Source of the DNA: Paracoccus halophilus
Lineage (GTDB): Bacteria; Pseudomonadota; Alphaproteobacteria; Rhodobacterales; Rhodobacteraceae
Assembly (NCBI RefSeq): GCF_000763905.1
Contig: NZ_JRKN01000027.1
Location: forward strand, 1-43,700
DNA: 43,700 nucleotides
Reading direction: 5' to 3'
Of the stretch, positions 10,201 through 16,555 are shown one piece after another. Each line of letters starts with the position of its first letter. Positions within the stretch are counted from its first letter, which is position 1. The notes below the pieces were generated by a model, which was given only the letters and a program-made list of their open reading frames with translations, made no database searches and was not told the DNA's origin. Made by a program: the position numbers and the translations under genes.

Positions 10201-11665
10201 ACGACCCCATGCCCGAGGATCCGTAATTGATCGCGAACCCGTCCCTGACCCCGGCCAGCTGCCCCAGCGACGCCAGTTCCTGAAAATTCTTGGTGTAGAA
10301 GGTCTTCAGCTCGTCATGGAAAAAGACGGAAAATTCGCGAAAGGCGTTATAGCCGGGCTCCTGCGTGCTGGCCGGCGGCGCGTCGCTGTCCTGCCGGCAG
10401 TCATTGGCGACCAGTTTCGGGTCGCAATAGATGATGGCGTTCAGGTCCGAGTGGACGATCTCAAGCCGCGTCGCGTCGGCGAAATCGTCCTGAACCGGCA
10501 TCCCGCCGGCGGCGGGCCGGTCCAGCACTATCGCCAGATTCAGCAGGGGGATGCGCTGGTTCGGATCATCCGCATCGGCCGCCGGATCGTTCATCGCGTC
10601 CAGATGGTCAAACAGGGTCTTCTCGTAATCGATGATCTCGGTCCGGGCATGGCGCTTGCCATTCCCGGCGCGCGGCCAGACGGCATCGAAGGCCGCGGTC
10701 GAGGTCTGGCTGCGATAGGCGCGCGTGCCCTTGCGTTCGACCATCAGCGCCCCGAACAACCCATGCACGATCGAGCCGCCATCGCCCTCGCCGCCGGCGG
10801 GTGCCGCCTGCGAGGCGAAGAAATAGGTGCCCTCGCGCTGCAACTTGTATTTGCACAGGAAACTGCCGCCCGGCGCGACCGAGCCGCTGCCGATACAGCC
10901 GGGATGGATGTCGCCGTCGATGGGCAAGGGCGTCAGCCCCTGCAGCAGGAAATTCACCCCGCGCGTATTCGGCCAGTCGGGCGCCTCGGGCAGCGACAGG
11001 ATCTCGGGCTCGTCCTCGGGCGTGTCCCGCTCGGGGCAGATTGCCTCGCCATGCCGCACCAGACTGCGGGCGCCGCGCGACAGTTCGGGGCGCACGGATT
11101 CGGCATTGCTGTCCAGCGTCGGCCCGTCGTTGCAGAAATCGCGCGAGAAATCGGGCGATTGCGGCTGATAGAGCCAGTTCGTCACACGGATGACCAGAGT
11201 GTCGTCGACATTGGCGCGCAACACCAGCGGACGCGGCCGCTTGCAATCGCGCAGCCGCACATTGCCGGGCGACAGATCCGCGCCGGCATGGCCGTATTCC
11301 GCCCCGGTCATCGCGGCACAGTACGACGCCGTCACCAACCCGGCTTGCGCCGCCTCCTCATCGCTCTCGTCATCGCCCTCGGTTTGCGCCTCGTCCGATC
11401 CTTCGTCGCGGCGCAGCACCGCCAGATCGCGATCCAGCGCGAAGATCATCCCGAACGGATTGAAAGAGCCGAAGCGGTTATAGACCAGCGTCTGATCCAA
11501 TGCCCCGATATCGGCGCAGACGACCCGCCCGGCATCCTCGATGCCGCGGCATATCTCGGCCATGTCGGGGCGCGGCGACGGTTCCTGCGTCTGTGCCGTC
11601 AAAGAACTGAAGGCAAGAAAAAACCCTGCTGCCGCAAGGCTGCGAAACCTTTGGGAACCGACCAT
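4217..11665 (-). CDS. giant secreted multicopper oxidase (2,482 aa, MnxG-like size class)
   Basis: ATG 11665 is preferred over a GTG two codons upstream because GAGGA lies at good spacing. A signal peptide (SLAAAGFFLAFSSLTA) sends it to the periplasm or beyond. Canonical multicopper-oxidase motifs are HVFHLHAH (H556, H559, H561, H563) and HCHLYPHFAQGM (H626, C627, H628, H632, M637), which give the type 1 site and half of the trinuclear cluster. QHIH (H1099, H1101) and SHDHFG (H1213, H1215) supply the two remaining HxH pairs, so motif order is permuted relative to laccases. HGLFGA-type strands at H301, H1224 and H2211 and GxWxLxxV ends near 637, 1759 and 2467 show three related cupredoxin units. 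Only the first unit keeps the type 1 ligands. An acidic linker lies near residues 88-110. The size and permuted order recall Mn(II)-oxidising enzymes such as MnxG, but the substrate is not shown by sequence. It heads a four-gene operon with Sco and cytochrome c. Confidence 0.93.
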   Translation of the reverse strand: MVGSQRFRSLAAAGFFLAFSSLTAQTQEPSPRPDMAEICRGIEDAGRVVCADIGALDQTLVYNRFGSFNPFGMIFALDRDLAVLRRDEGSDEAQTEGDDESDEEAAQAGLVTASYCAAMTGAEYGHAGADLSPGNVRLRDCKRPRPLVLRANVDDTLVIRVTNWLYQPQSPDFSRDFCNDGPTLDSNAESVRPELSRGARSLVRHGEAICPERDTPEDEPEILSLPEAPDWPNTRGVNFLLQGLTPLPIDGDIHPGCIGSGSVAPGGSFLCKYKLQREGTYFFASQAAPAGGEGDGGSIVHGLFGALMVERKGTRAYRSQTSTAAFDAVWPRAGNGKRHARTEIIDYEKTLFDHLDAMNDPAADADDPNQRIPLLNLAIVLDRPAAGGMPVQDDFADATRLEIVHSDLNAIIYCDPKLVANDCRQDSDAPPASTQEPGYNAFREFSVFFHDELKTFYTKNFQELASLGQLAGVRDGFAINYGSSGMGSLLLANRKGIGPASECKECLYEEFFLTSWANGDPALLEWYADDPSNVHHSYLNDPVVFRNFHAGPKETHVFHLHAHQWFAGNDPGRGAYLDSQTVAPQQGFTYNIYHGGLRDLNGKDKGWWDTQGSGNRNRTVGDSIFHCHLYPHFAQGMWALWRVHDVLEDGTRKMPDGQVDASLSTEFPEAADRGHSRPGSVERLTGRWIGPEDGSDPDESLGTPIPALIPLPGEPLPLLPTYASEEDVDTSGATPVLKAEAKTPMPGFPFYIAGQPGHRPPQPPLDIARELTPPEGTEPADAIQDLLPQQTTTRAEIDTRVTGEGWLDGGLGRHVVMDGSTRKPGFMLSAEIGNKLKPAAFDALSTDKRGALTSQVVAKAFALGDLSEHLTSARIETLPNDGTRLERAAMGFHYNGRLYRADGLNGQLNLSDVRGSDLPEPDGGGDFDGSYATGHAQLPDQSDPEDRGRGLYVNGAPPKPGAPFADPCGTGRVGRAEGAALKDPLYGSETNFWRDPLLIGYRRYEVSAVQLDMVVNRAGWHDPQARINVRTQESLRFKDQVLRTGAKPISPTISDTEEPFFFRAISGECIEFRHTNELPKELALDDFQVKTPTDTIGQHIHLVKFDVTASDGSGNGWNYEDGTFAADELALRRCASAGLVTPVEDAPGVTLAPGECVGPEPALSDIWRRPLAQNRDRFQTTVQRWFADPMLTLNGNSDDPKLRDRTLRTVFSHDHFGPSSIQQHGFYSALVIEPGVDANELAYGDLPGAPNDALNVELAEICTQNEDQCVAPLPDAAARHGNVAWGGEIWDGAKRKVKVQGENPAHPDYREFAISVADFALLYDPRDRISEAELRRTSGLGANEVLDAGDPAYAEQFGMGRIYCEAKWRLSPLILQKLCGASAKKDLLRDAKPGDGLSRDSWYFNPEDVPPAWIAGGANRDDSHKDRYIGKDLFASATEPGKEVQDLFDYMVSYRARAAGHPAAPPDPTVAALAKPVAPPARPEAISVDHHDPYLVNYRNAPLPLRIGDKEPRAPRVAQSDACRLLGMGVPGQHAPEPDSPVVKTLKTAAFGECSTDWQLAGTYGDMGGALLSGLHGDPETPVLEAYQNERMVIRMVQGAQEVQHTFNVAGLAFKRNIDQTFPSGRQLLGLSDQRMNNLSLRERCLRTGAGLEGRPDDYLRWRDREPDHAGHDPFWRDFETALAGCDNLEGLTFAQEIGISEHFEMNGSLRADIGVSVEGVPLPRPVPQDQDQDQRVARNSSDYLYNFGSVDSLWNGAWGLMRIYGNEDAPDPATLASLNADNPHAPQDKLSAEGEKISGRLGIAPANLPTESVSGAARALPMGTGGLVCPYPGENETQRVVEAVLAAVETRYVWDDAAVRGTDYGLGRHDPDGLMLALLSPTAFFEQGLEADGWQDLTRAAVKAAVRAAYTNGPRPMTLRVRAGDCVRVRFVNALRDSDDGLRDELGDARLPPITPLNADPAPTAPEHGKSDGKLEPVEASMPRGGLRPSAQLGLSVALPGMDVLRDLPLAYGYGARALPAAAGDGVTVSNIFMFYAGRMRLDLPDEAAQNALLTGIGDAIAEAVATGPEPWLSDGTDIFPLPEQRGFLQLVPITDAKGAVVQLLGVNYGVAVVPQDAADYPDNDLIQRLDEPAVPPVVDASEGGMEDLAALVCTAAPDCFDRSAAQQRLLDLARPIATERLDARVHWVPYAFGAVPIRSTSDVIGHVQHGLFGAIDVVPASWRRDDAQGWQSGDENCTLQGRYEYCQVGFAEAPAEAGDGSPTLYLADPLPGAPPEAQPEQVREFVLYYQDGLNLWDEGSRISWRWDDKRGAEVKGLAGSALKMVPDCLVCDDSYDRGEQGVNYRSPAFAQGLSTNGLRVEASDDLNALTFAPDFWISHPNAIRLRACAGEQVVIRVVHPGGRARQRAFVMNGADYDDLFPGFGFPRSALLAPGKTISAWLTPRIEKGTYLWHDGPTTIRSGGVWGLLEVAGKEQCAYPF

Positions 11666-11729
11666 GGTCACATCCTCGGAAAACGACTGGCGCCCTCACG
11701 ACGGGCGTCAAAGGGATAGATTTCCAGAA

Positions 11730-11749
11730 ACAATATTTCTCGATATTGT
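11730..11749. promoter_or_regulatory. dyad in the divergent oxidase/protease promoter
   Basis: ACAATAT at 11730-11736 and ATATTGT at 11743-11749 form a perfect 7-bp inverted repeat with a 6-base spacer. It lies in the only AT-rich stretch between the two divergent start codons (11665 and 11804). The position fits an operator or overlapping promoters for both units. No regulator gene lies next to it, so the binding protein is unknown. Confidence 0.5.
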
Positions 11750-11780
11750 ATTATATCTTTCTGATTCGCTCAATTTACCC

Positions 11781-11805
11781 ATGCAAAAATAAGGTTTATT
11801 ACCTT
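11781..11805 (+). promoter_or_regulatory. mini-ORF and hairpin over the ribosome site of the protease gene
   Basis: A four-codon frame ATG CAA AAA TAA (11781-11792) ends at the ribosome-binding site of the next gene. AAGGT (11791-11795, the likely Shine-Dalgarno) can pair perfectly with ACCTT (11801-11805) across a 5-base loop. The right arm includes the first two bases of the TTG start at 11804. Folding would hide the ribosome site. The stem is short, so this is a suggestion of translational control and not a firm call. Confidence 0.35.
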
Positions 11806-14680
11806 GCGGGACACAAGCCTGGTCAATCACCTGCGCTGTCTGGTCGCCGAGGATCGTCGTATTCCGGCCGATAGCCCGTCGCGCGTCGGCCGCATCATCC
11901 GCCGCTTCAGACCGGGCATCCTGACCCTGAACGGGCTCATGGTCCACGGCAATGACGCCGAATATGACATAGCCTCGCAACTGAACTGGCTGGATGACGA
12001 CGCCCGGCAGAAGGCCGAGACCGTCGTCGGCAGCTGGTCAGCCGCGATTGGCCGGATAGACGTACGCAGCCAGAACGGTAAATGGCAACCGATCGGCACC
12101 GGCTGGGTCACCAGCCCCGGCGGCAATGGCGCGCCGGCCCGCATCGTCACCGCCGGGCACCTGCTCTGCAACATGCTGCAACCAGACATGTCCTTCAAGC
12201 GCCGGTTGGCGCGCACGGAGTTCGACGCGGCGCTGCTGCGCGAGACGCGGATCTGCTTTGCCGACCGGCCCCCCGTCGGGGACAGCAATGACGACGGCCA
12301 CAATCCCCGCCTGCAGGCGGTGATCTGGCCCCACGGGCTGTGGGATCTGATGATCTGCGAGCTTGACCGCCCGCTGGCCGATATCCGCACGCCGCCGCTG
12401 ACCGGCACCGACTGGCAGCCGGTCAGCGGCGCGGGGCTGGCGGTTCTCGGCTATCCGATCGATCAGGACCAGATTCACGCAGCGCTCGGCTCGACCGGCT
12501 TCTCCCAGGTCTTCGAAGGCTCGCTGGCCTGGCGGCGGCTGTCGCCCGGCCTGCTGACCGAATATGACGCCACGCTGGCGCCGCTGGCCGCGCCCATCAC
12601 TGCCATCGCCGCCAGCCTGCGCCACGACGCCTCGACACTGATGGGCAATTCCGGCGCCCCGGTCTTCTGCCTCACAACCGGGAAGGTCGTCGGGCTGCAT
12701 ATCCGCGGCGGCAGCTATTGCAAAAACGACGACCCCACCTACCTCACGCCGACGGACCACGCCAATCAGGCGGTGCCGCTGGCGCGGGCGCTTGCCGAGG
12801 CCCGGCTTGGGATCGAATTGCTGGGCGCGCCCAACCCGCAGAACCTGGCGCCGGACGCGCACCGGATTTCGGTGTGGACGCCCAGCATACTGGAGGAGGA
12901 TCCGGACGCGGAGGCCTCGATCTTCGTGGCCACGAACGGCCGGGATCTGCCGGCCGATCTGCTGCGCGCGGTGGTCCCCGACCGGCCGGATACGCGCGAC
13001 TATTACTACAGCCCGCCGCTGACCGCGCCCAAGGACCGGGTGCCGGTGCCCGACAGTGCGGATCTGCGCATCCTCAACCAGGGCGCCGATCCGGCCTGTG
13101 TCGGCTTCGCCATGGCCGCGCTGATCAATGCCCAGCATCTGCGCGGGCGGCGCAAGGCGGCGCCGGTCAGCGCCCGGATGCTGTACGAAATGGCGCTGAG
13201 CCATGACGAATGGCTGGACGAGTCGGTGGGCGGCACCAGCCTGCGCGCCGCGATCAAGGGCTTTTTCTACAGCGGTGTCTGCAGCGAGGAAAGCGCCCCC
13301 TTCGTGCCGGGCCAGAGCAACTGGCGCCTGAACCGCGACATCGCTGCCGAGGCGCGCAGCGTCATGCCGGGCGCCTATTACCGGCTGCGCCACCGGCTGG
13401 TCGATTTCCAGGCAGCGATCCAGGAGGCGGGGGCGATCATCGTCTCGGCCTATATCCATGACGGCTGGTTCCGCAGCGGCGGCGGGCGCATCCGCACCAT
13501 CCAGCTGCGCCATGGCCGGCCCGCCGACCGCGCCGCCCATGCCTTCGTCGCCCTGGGCTATGACGACAGGGGCTTCATCATCCAGAATTCCTGGGGCCCG
13601 GGATGGGGCAATTGGCATGAACGGCCGGGGCTTGCCTGCTGGACCTACGAGGACTGGGCGCAGAATGTCATCGATGCCTGGGTGCTGCGGCTGGCGCCCT
13701 CGGCCCCCGACACGTTCGGGCTGCAGCCGGTGCTGTCGCTGAACGAGGATACCAGCATGCCCAAGCCGCTGCGCCGCCTGCCGCGGCCGCATCACTTTGC
13801 CCTGCTGGGCCATATCGTCCATGCCGAACGCGACATGGTGGTGGATCGCGGCCGGCTGGGCCTGGGGCTGGCGCCGCTGCGCGAGGCCGGGGCGCTGCTG
13901 CGGGGGCAGGATCCGGCGAAGGACAGCCCGCATATCCTGCTGGTCTATCACGATCCCTTCCTCGGCGCCGACGCCATCGCCCGGATCGCCGCCTACCAGA
14001 CCGAGACCCTGCTGAAGAACGGCATCTTCCCGCTGCATATCGCCTATGGCGTGGACGAGGTGGCCACGATCAGCGCCCGGATGCTGTATGAGGCAGAGAT
14101 CGTCAGCAAGCGCTTCGGCGCCTCGCTGAACGAAGCCTCGGGCTATCTGGAACGGCGGGCCGGGCGGCTGTGCGGGCGGCTGGTGCAGGATTTCTGCGCC
14201 GGCGCCGCGCGGGCGGCGGATGCGGGCGGCCCGCTGTGGCAGGCGCGCACCGCGCTTTGTGCCGAAGCGTCGCGGGGCCGGGCGGTCTCGGTGCTATCCT
14301 TCGGCACCGGCAGCATCGCGGCCCTGGCCCAGCACCGACTGATGCGGCAATCGGGCAACCCGCCGCTGCACCGGCTGCTGCTGGTCGGGGCGATCGGGCC
14401 GCGCCCGCCGGCGGACGAACTCGGCTCGGCCCGGCTGCGGGAATGGCGGTTGCCCGATGCGGCAGAGATCGGCGCCCTGCCCGCCTATGCCGGGGACTGG
14501 GGCGATCTGGTGCAGGCGGTGCAGAATGCCGGCGCGGGTCCGCGCGCCGGCGACGGCAGCGGCTCGACCCTGCCCGGCAGCATCGCCGGCTGCTGCGTCG
14601 AGCCAGCGCTGCTGAACGAGATCGTCACGGTGCTGAAAGGCCGCGCGCCCTCGGCCCAGCGGCAATTCCGCCCGGTCTGA
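11804..14680 (+). CDS. trypsin-like plus papain-like dual protease with a third C-terminal domain
   Basis: The 958-codon gene starts at TTG 11804 behind AAGG; the first in-frame ATG is at 11939 (codon 46). Residues about 75-330 form a trypsin-like serine protease: His119 (TAGHLL), Asp181 (LWDLMICELD) and Ser283 (MGNSGAP). Residues about 395-635 form a papain-like (C1A) cysteine protease: Gln426 and Cys432 (NQGADPACVGFA), His579 (AAHAFVALGYDD), Asn595 (IIQNSWGPGWGNWH). Both triads look complete. From about 665 to the end is a further domain with an alpha/beta pattern (HILLVYHDPFLGADAIARIA, VLSFGTGSIAALAQ with S832) that resembles a hydrolase or esterase fold. No signal peptide or membrane segment is visible, so its site of action is unclear. 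It is divergent from the copper oxidase operon and shares its promoter region. Decayed IS256 sequence begins 23 bases after its stop. The protease domains are sound; substrate and role are unknown. Confidence 0.9.
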   Translation: MRDTSLVNHLRCLVAEDRRIPADSPSRVGRIIRRFRPGILTLNGLMVHGNDAEYDIASQLNWLDDDARQKAETVVGSWSAAIGRIDVRSQNGKWQPIGTGWVTSPGGNGAPARIVTAGHLLCNMLQPDMSFKRRLARTEFDAALLRETRICFADRPPVGDSNDDGHNPRLQAVIWPHGLWDLMICELDRPLADIRTPPLTGTDWQPVSGAGLAVLGYPIDQDQIHAALGSTGFSQVFEGSLAWRRLSPGLLTEYDATLAPLAAPITAIAASLRHDASTLMGNSGAPVFCLTTGKVVGLHIRGGSYCKNDDPTYLTPTDHANQAVPLARALAEARLGIELLGAPNPQNLAPDAHRISVWTPSILEEDPDAEASIFVATNGRDLPADLLRAVVPDRPDTRDYYYSPPLTAPKDRVPVPDSADLRILNQGADPACVGFAMAALINAQHLRGRRKAAPVSARMLYEMALSHDEWLDESVGGTSLRAAIKGFFYSGVCSEESAPFVPGQSNWRLNRDIAAEARSVMPGAYYRLRHRLVDFQAAIQEAGAIIVSAYIHDGWFRSGGGRIRTIQLRHGRPADRAAHAFVALGYDDRGFIIQNSWGPGWGNWHERPGLACWTYEDWAQNVIDAWVLRLAPSAPDTFGLQPVLSLNEDTSMPKPLRRLPRPHHFALLGHIVHAERDMVVDRGRLGLGLAPLREAGALLRGQDPAKDSPHILLVYHDPFLGADAIARIAAYQTETLLKNGIFPLHIAYGVDEVATISARMLYEAEIVSKRFGASLNEASGYLERRAGRLCGRLVQDFCAGAARAADAGGPLWQARTALCAEASRGRAVSVLSFGTGSIAALAQHRLMRQSGNPPLHRLLLVGAIGPRPPADELGSARLREWRLPDAAEIGALPAYAGDWGDLVQAVQNAGAGPRAGDGSGSTLPGSIAGCCVEPALLNEIVTVLKGRAPSAQRQFRPV

Positions 14681-14702
14681 CCCACGCCGGCACCATGCAC
14701 CT

Positions 14703-15080
14703 TGAAGTCGTAAAAGGCCAGCAAGGCTTCGCCGTCCTTGGTCAGGCAAGCCACGCCACGCCGGTATTTGGCGGCATATTTTTCCCTGAAGGTCTCAATG
14801 GCCGCCAACGCGGCGGCGCGGGTTTCGGCATGGGAGGTCTGCCGCAGGTCGCGGGTAACGGCAGGCTGAATGGGTTTGGGAAAGCAATTGAGCACGTTTG
14901 CCATTTTGTGAAACCAGCAGCACTGATGACGGGTGCTCGGAAAGACCTCGTCGAGTGCCTTCCAGAAGCCCAAACTGCCATCGCCGACAGCCAGCCTGGG
15001 CGGCACGGCGCGATCGCGGACCTTGTGCCGGGCGACCTGAATTGGCCCGATCCCGGTCTGGATCAGCCGCTCCGGCCCGG
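14703..15080 (-). pseudogene. IS256-family transposase remnant with internal deletion
   Basis: Read leftward, the frame starts near 15080 with PERLIQTGIGPIQVARHKVRDR, a typical N-terminal segment of IS256/Mutator transposases. It jumps directly to LAVGDGSLGFWKALDEVFPS, TRHQCCWFHKMANVLNCFPK and CLTKDGEALLAFYDF, which belong more than 100 residues later in intact relatives. The catalytic core between them is missing. After YDF, at about 14703, the similarity ends, so the C-terminus is lost too. It abuts the end of the dual-protease gene and faces a second IS256 remnant of opposite orientation. Confidence 0.85.
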
Positions 15081-15104
15081 TGTCATGGGGCGCTTGCGAC
15101 GGTG

Positions 15105-15377
15105 ATCGGAGATCTGGACGAGGCGCAGCGCGGGTCGCTGCTGCGCGGACTGCCTACATGTCTTTCCCAAAAGAACACCGGGCCAGGTTACACTCGGCCA
15201 ATCCCGTCGAGCGGCTGCACGGCGCGATCAAGCTTCGAACCGATACGCAAGGCCCCGACCAGGCGAATGGAACAGACTGACGAATGGGCTGCCCAACGAG
15301 CCCGCTACATGACGCTGGAAACCATCGCGCCGATGGTAGGTGATCAGGTTATCACTTTGCCTGCCGTGACATCCTGA
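15105..15377 (+). pseudogene. IS256-family transposase C-terminal remnant, frameshifted
   Basis: The plus strand carries the C-terminal quarter of another IS256-type transposase. FPKEHRARLHSANPVERLHGAIKLRT is in one frame. After a shift near 15,270, EWAAQRARYMTLETIAPM and ITLPAV follow in another frame and end at TGA 15375-15377. Upstream, TVIGDLDEAQRGSLLRGLP may be more of the same protein. It lacks all the catalytic core. Its different sequence and opposite orientation show it came from a separate element from the neighbouring minus-strand remnant. Confidence 0.8.
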
Positions 15378-15445
15378 TAAAGCAGGCCCGCACCGAACAA
15401 TACGGTGACGAGCAGCGCCAGCTACACCACTCCATGGGATTGCAT
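15378..15445 (+). mobile_element. probable right-end sequence of the plus-strand IS256 remnant
   Basis: The 68 bases after the transposase remnant end in CTACACCACTCCATGGGA (15421-15438), the kind of terminal sequence I associate with alphaproteobacterial IS256 elements. No matching left inverted repeat or target duplication was found, so the element is one-ended. Bases 15446-15507 hold nothing I recognise before the lysR gene end. Confidence 0.35.
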
Positions 15446-15507
15446 CCCTGTGACAACATCCTCAATGCAGGATGCCCGGCCTGGAAAAGCGGCCAGGACA
15501 GGGGCAG

Positions 15508-16413
15508 TCAGACATCGCTGGATCGAAAGCTGCTGCGAAGCGCATCTAGAAACTGCCCATGTGATCCCGACGGCGGATCGGCCACCCGCCAGCTCGCTCC
15601 GAAACGGTGCAGCCGCCAGCTGCGGATATCCTTGCAATCCAGTGTCACCAGCCGGCCAGCCGCAAGTTCTGCCGCGACGAAGTGACGGTGCATGAAGGCC
15701 CATCCACGGCCCGCTTTCAGCAGCCCGATCATTGTTTCGACATCCCCGAGCGTCCAGGTTTCGGTGCGATGCACCTGATAATTGTCTTTTCCCTTCGGCG
15801 TTTCGGCCAGGGCGAGGACAAGCTGGCGGTGGTTTTCAAGTTCCGGCATCGTGAAGGGCCGATCCCGCGTGGCAAGCGGATGCTGCGGTGCGGCCACGAG
15901 CATGTTTTCCGTCGAGCCGACCTGAGCGCCGTCGATGTCACGGTAACTGAGCCGGATATCGATCGAATGCAGCGCGATATCGGCACGACCGTTCAGCAGG
16001 TCCTCGATGGCGTGATCCATCTCGGCAAGCCGCAGCGTGACATGCGGAACAGTGTCCCAGGCGGCCAGTTGTGACAGCGCATCCATCAGCACGAACCGCG
16101 GAAAAAGGTGATCGACGGACAGGCGCAGCTCTGTCTTTTCGCCGCCGCTGATCCGGCCCACATGCGCGCGAAAGCGGTCCACCCGGCGCAACAGAAGTTC
16201 GGATTCCGCATAGACGGATTCGCCCGGATCGGTCAGCTTCAGCCGGTAGGATGTCCTGTCGAAAAGGGTCAGCCGCAAATGGGTTTCAAGGTTCGAAATC
16301 GTGTAGCTGACCGAAGACACGGTCTTGTTCAGCCGGTCTGCGCCTTTCGAAAACGAGCCGCAATCGACCACGGTGCGAAAAACATGAAGCTGTTCCAGTA
16401 GGTTCGGATGCAT
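15508..16413 (-). CDS. LysR-family transcriptional regulator
   Basis: The product is 301 residues from ATG 16413 (MHPNLLEQLHVF); a TTG 11 codons upstream is possible but less likely. The N-terminal winged helix-turn-helix is typical of the family (FRTVVDCGSFSKGADRLNKTVSSVSYTISNLETHL, residues 11-45). A LysR substrate-binding domain follows from about residue 90 (LRLSVDHLFPRF, HAIEDLLNGRADIALHSIDI). It is divergent from dctPQM and the M81 peptidase gene with a 142-base gap that carries two dyads, so it most likely regulates that transporter module in response to its substrate. The ligand is unknown. Confidence 0.93.
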   Translation of the reverse strand: MHPNLLEQLHVFRTVVDCGSFSKGADRLNKTVSSVSYTISNLETHLRLTLFDRTSYRLKLTDPGESVYAESELLLRRVDRFRAHVGRISGGEKTELRLSVDHLFPRFVLMDALSQLAAWDTVPHVTLRLAEMDHAIEDLLNGRADIALHSIDIRLSYRDIDGAQVGSTENMLVAAPQHPLATRDRPFTMPELENHRQLVLALAETPKGKDNYQVHRTETWTLGDVETMIGLLKAGRGWAFMHRHFVAAELAAGRLVTLDCKDIRSWRLHRFGASWRVADPPSGSHGQFLDALRSSFRSSDV

Positions 16414-16414
16414 G

Positions 16415-16429
16415 TTCGAATATCTCGAA
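16415..16429. promoter_or_regulatory. candidate LysR operator next to lysR
   Basis: TTCGA-ATATC-TCGAA is a perfect inverted repeat immediately upstream of the lysR ATG and contains a T-N11-A core (TCG...CGA), the usual shape of a LysR box. The position suits autorepression. Confidence 0.5.
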
Positions 16430-16437
16430 AGTCTTGT

Positions 16438-16451
16438 TTGAATCAATTCAA
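16438..16451. promoter_or_regulatory. second dyad in the lysR/dctP intergenic region
   Basis: TTGAA-TCAA-TTCAA is a perfect 14-base palindrome 9 bases beyond the first dyad on the dctP side. It could be the activation half of a LysR regulatory region or part of a promoter. The symmetry is seen directly; the role is inferred. Confidence 0.4.
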
Positions 16452-16555
16452 TTTCTTAACAGGCCATGCCGGTCTAGGGTAGCCGCCAGATCAGTTTCCA
16501 CGGTCATGGAGTCACTTACTTCATCGCATTCGGTTTTCTTGAGGAGGAGGAACCT

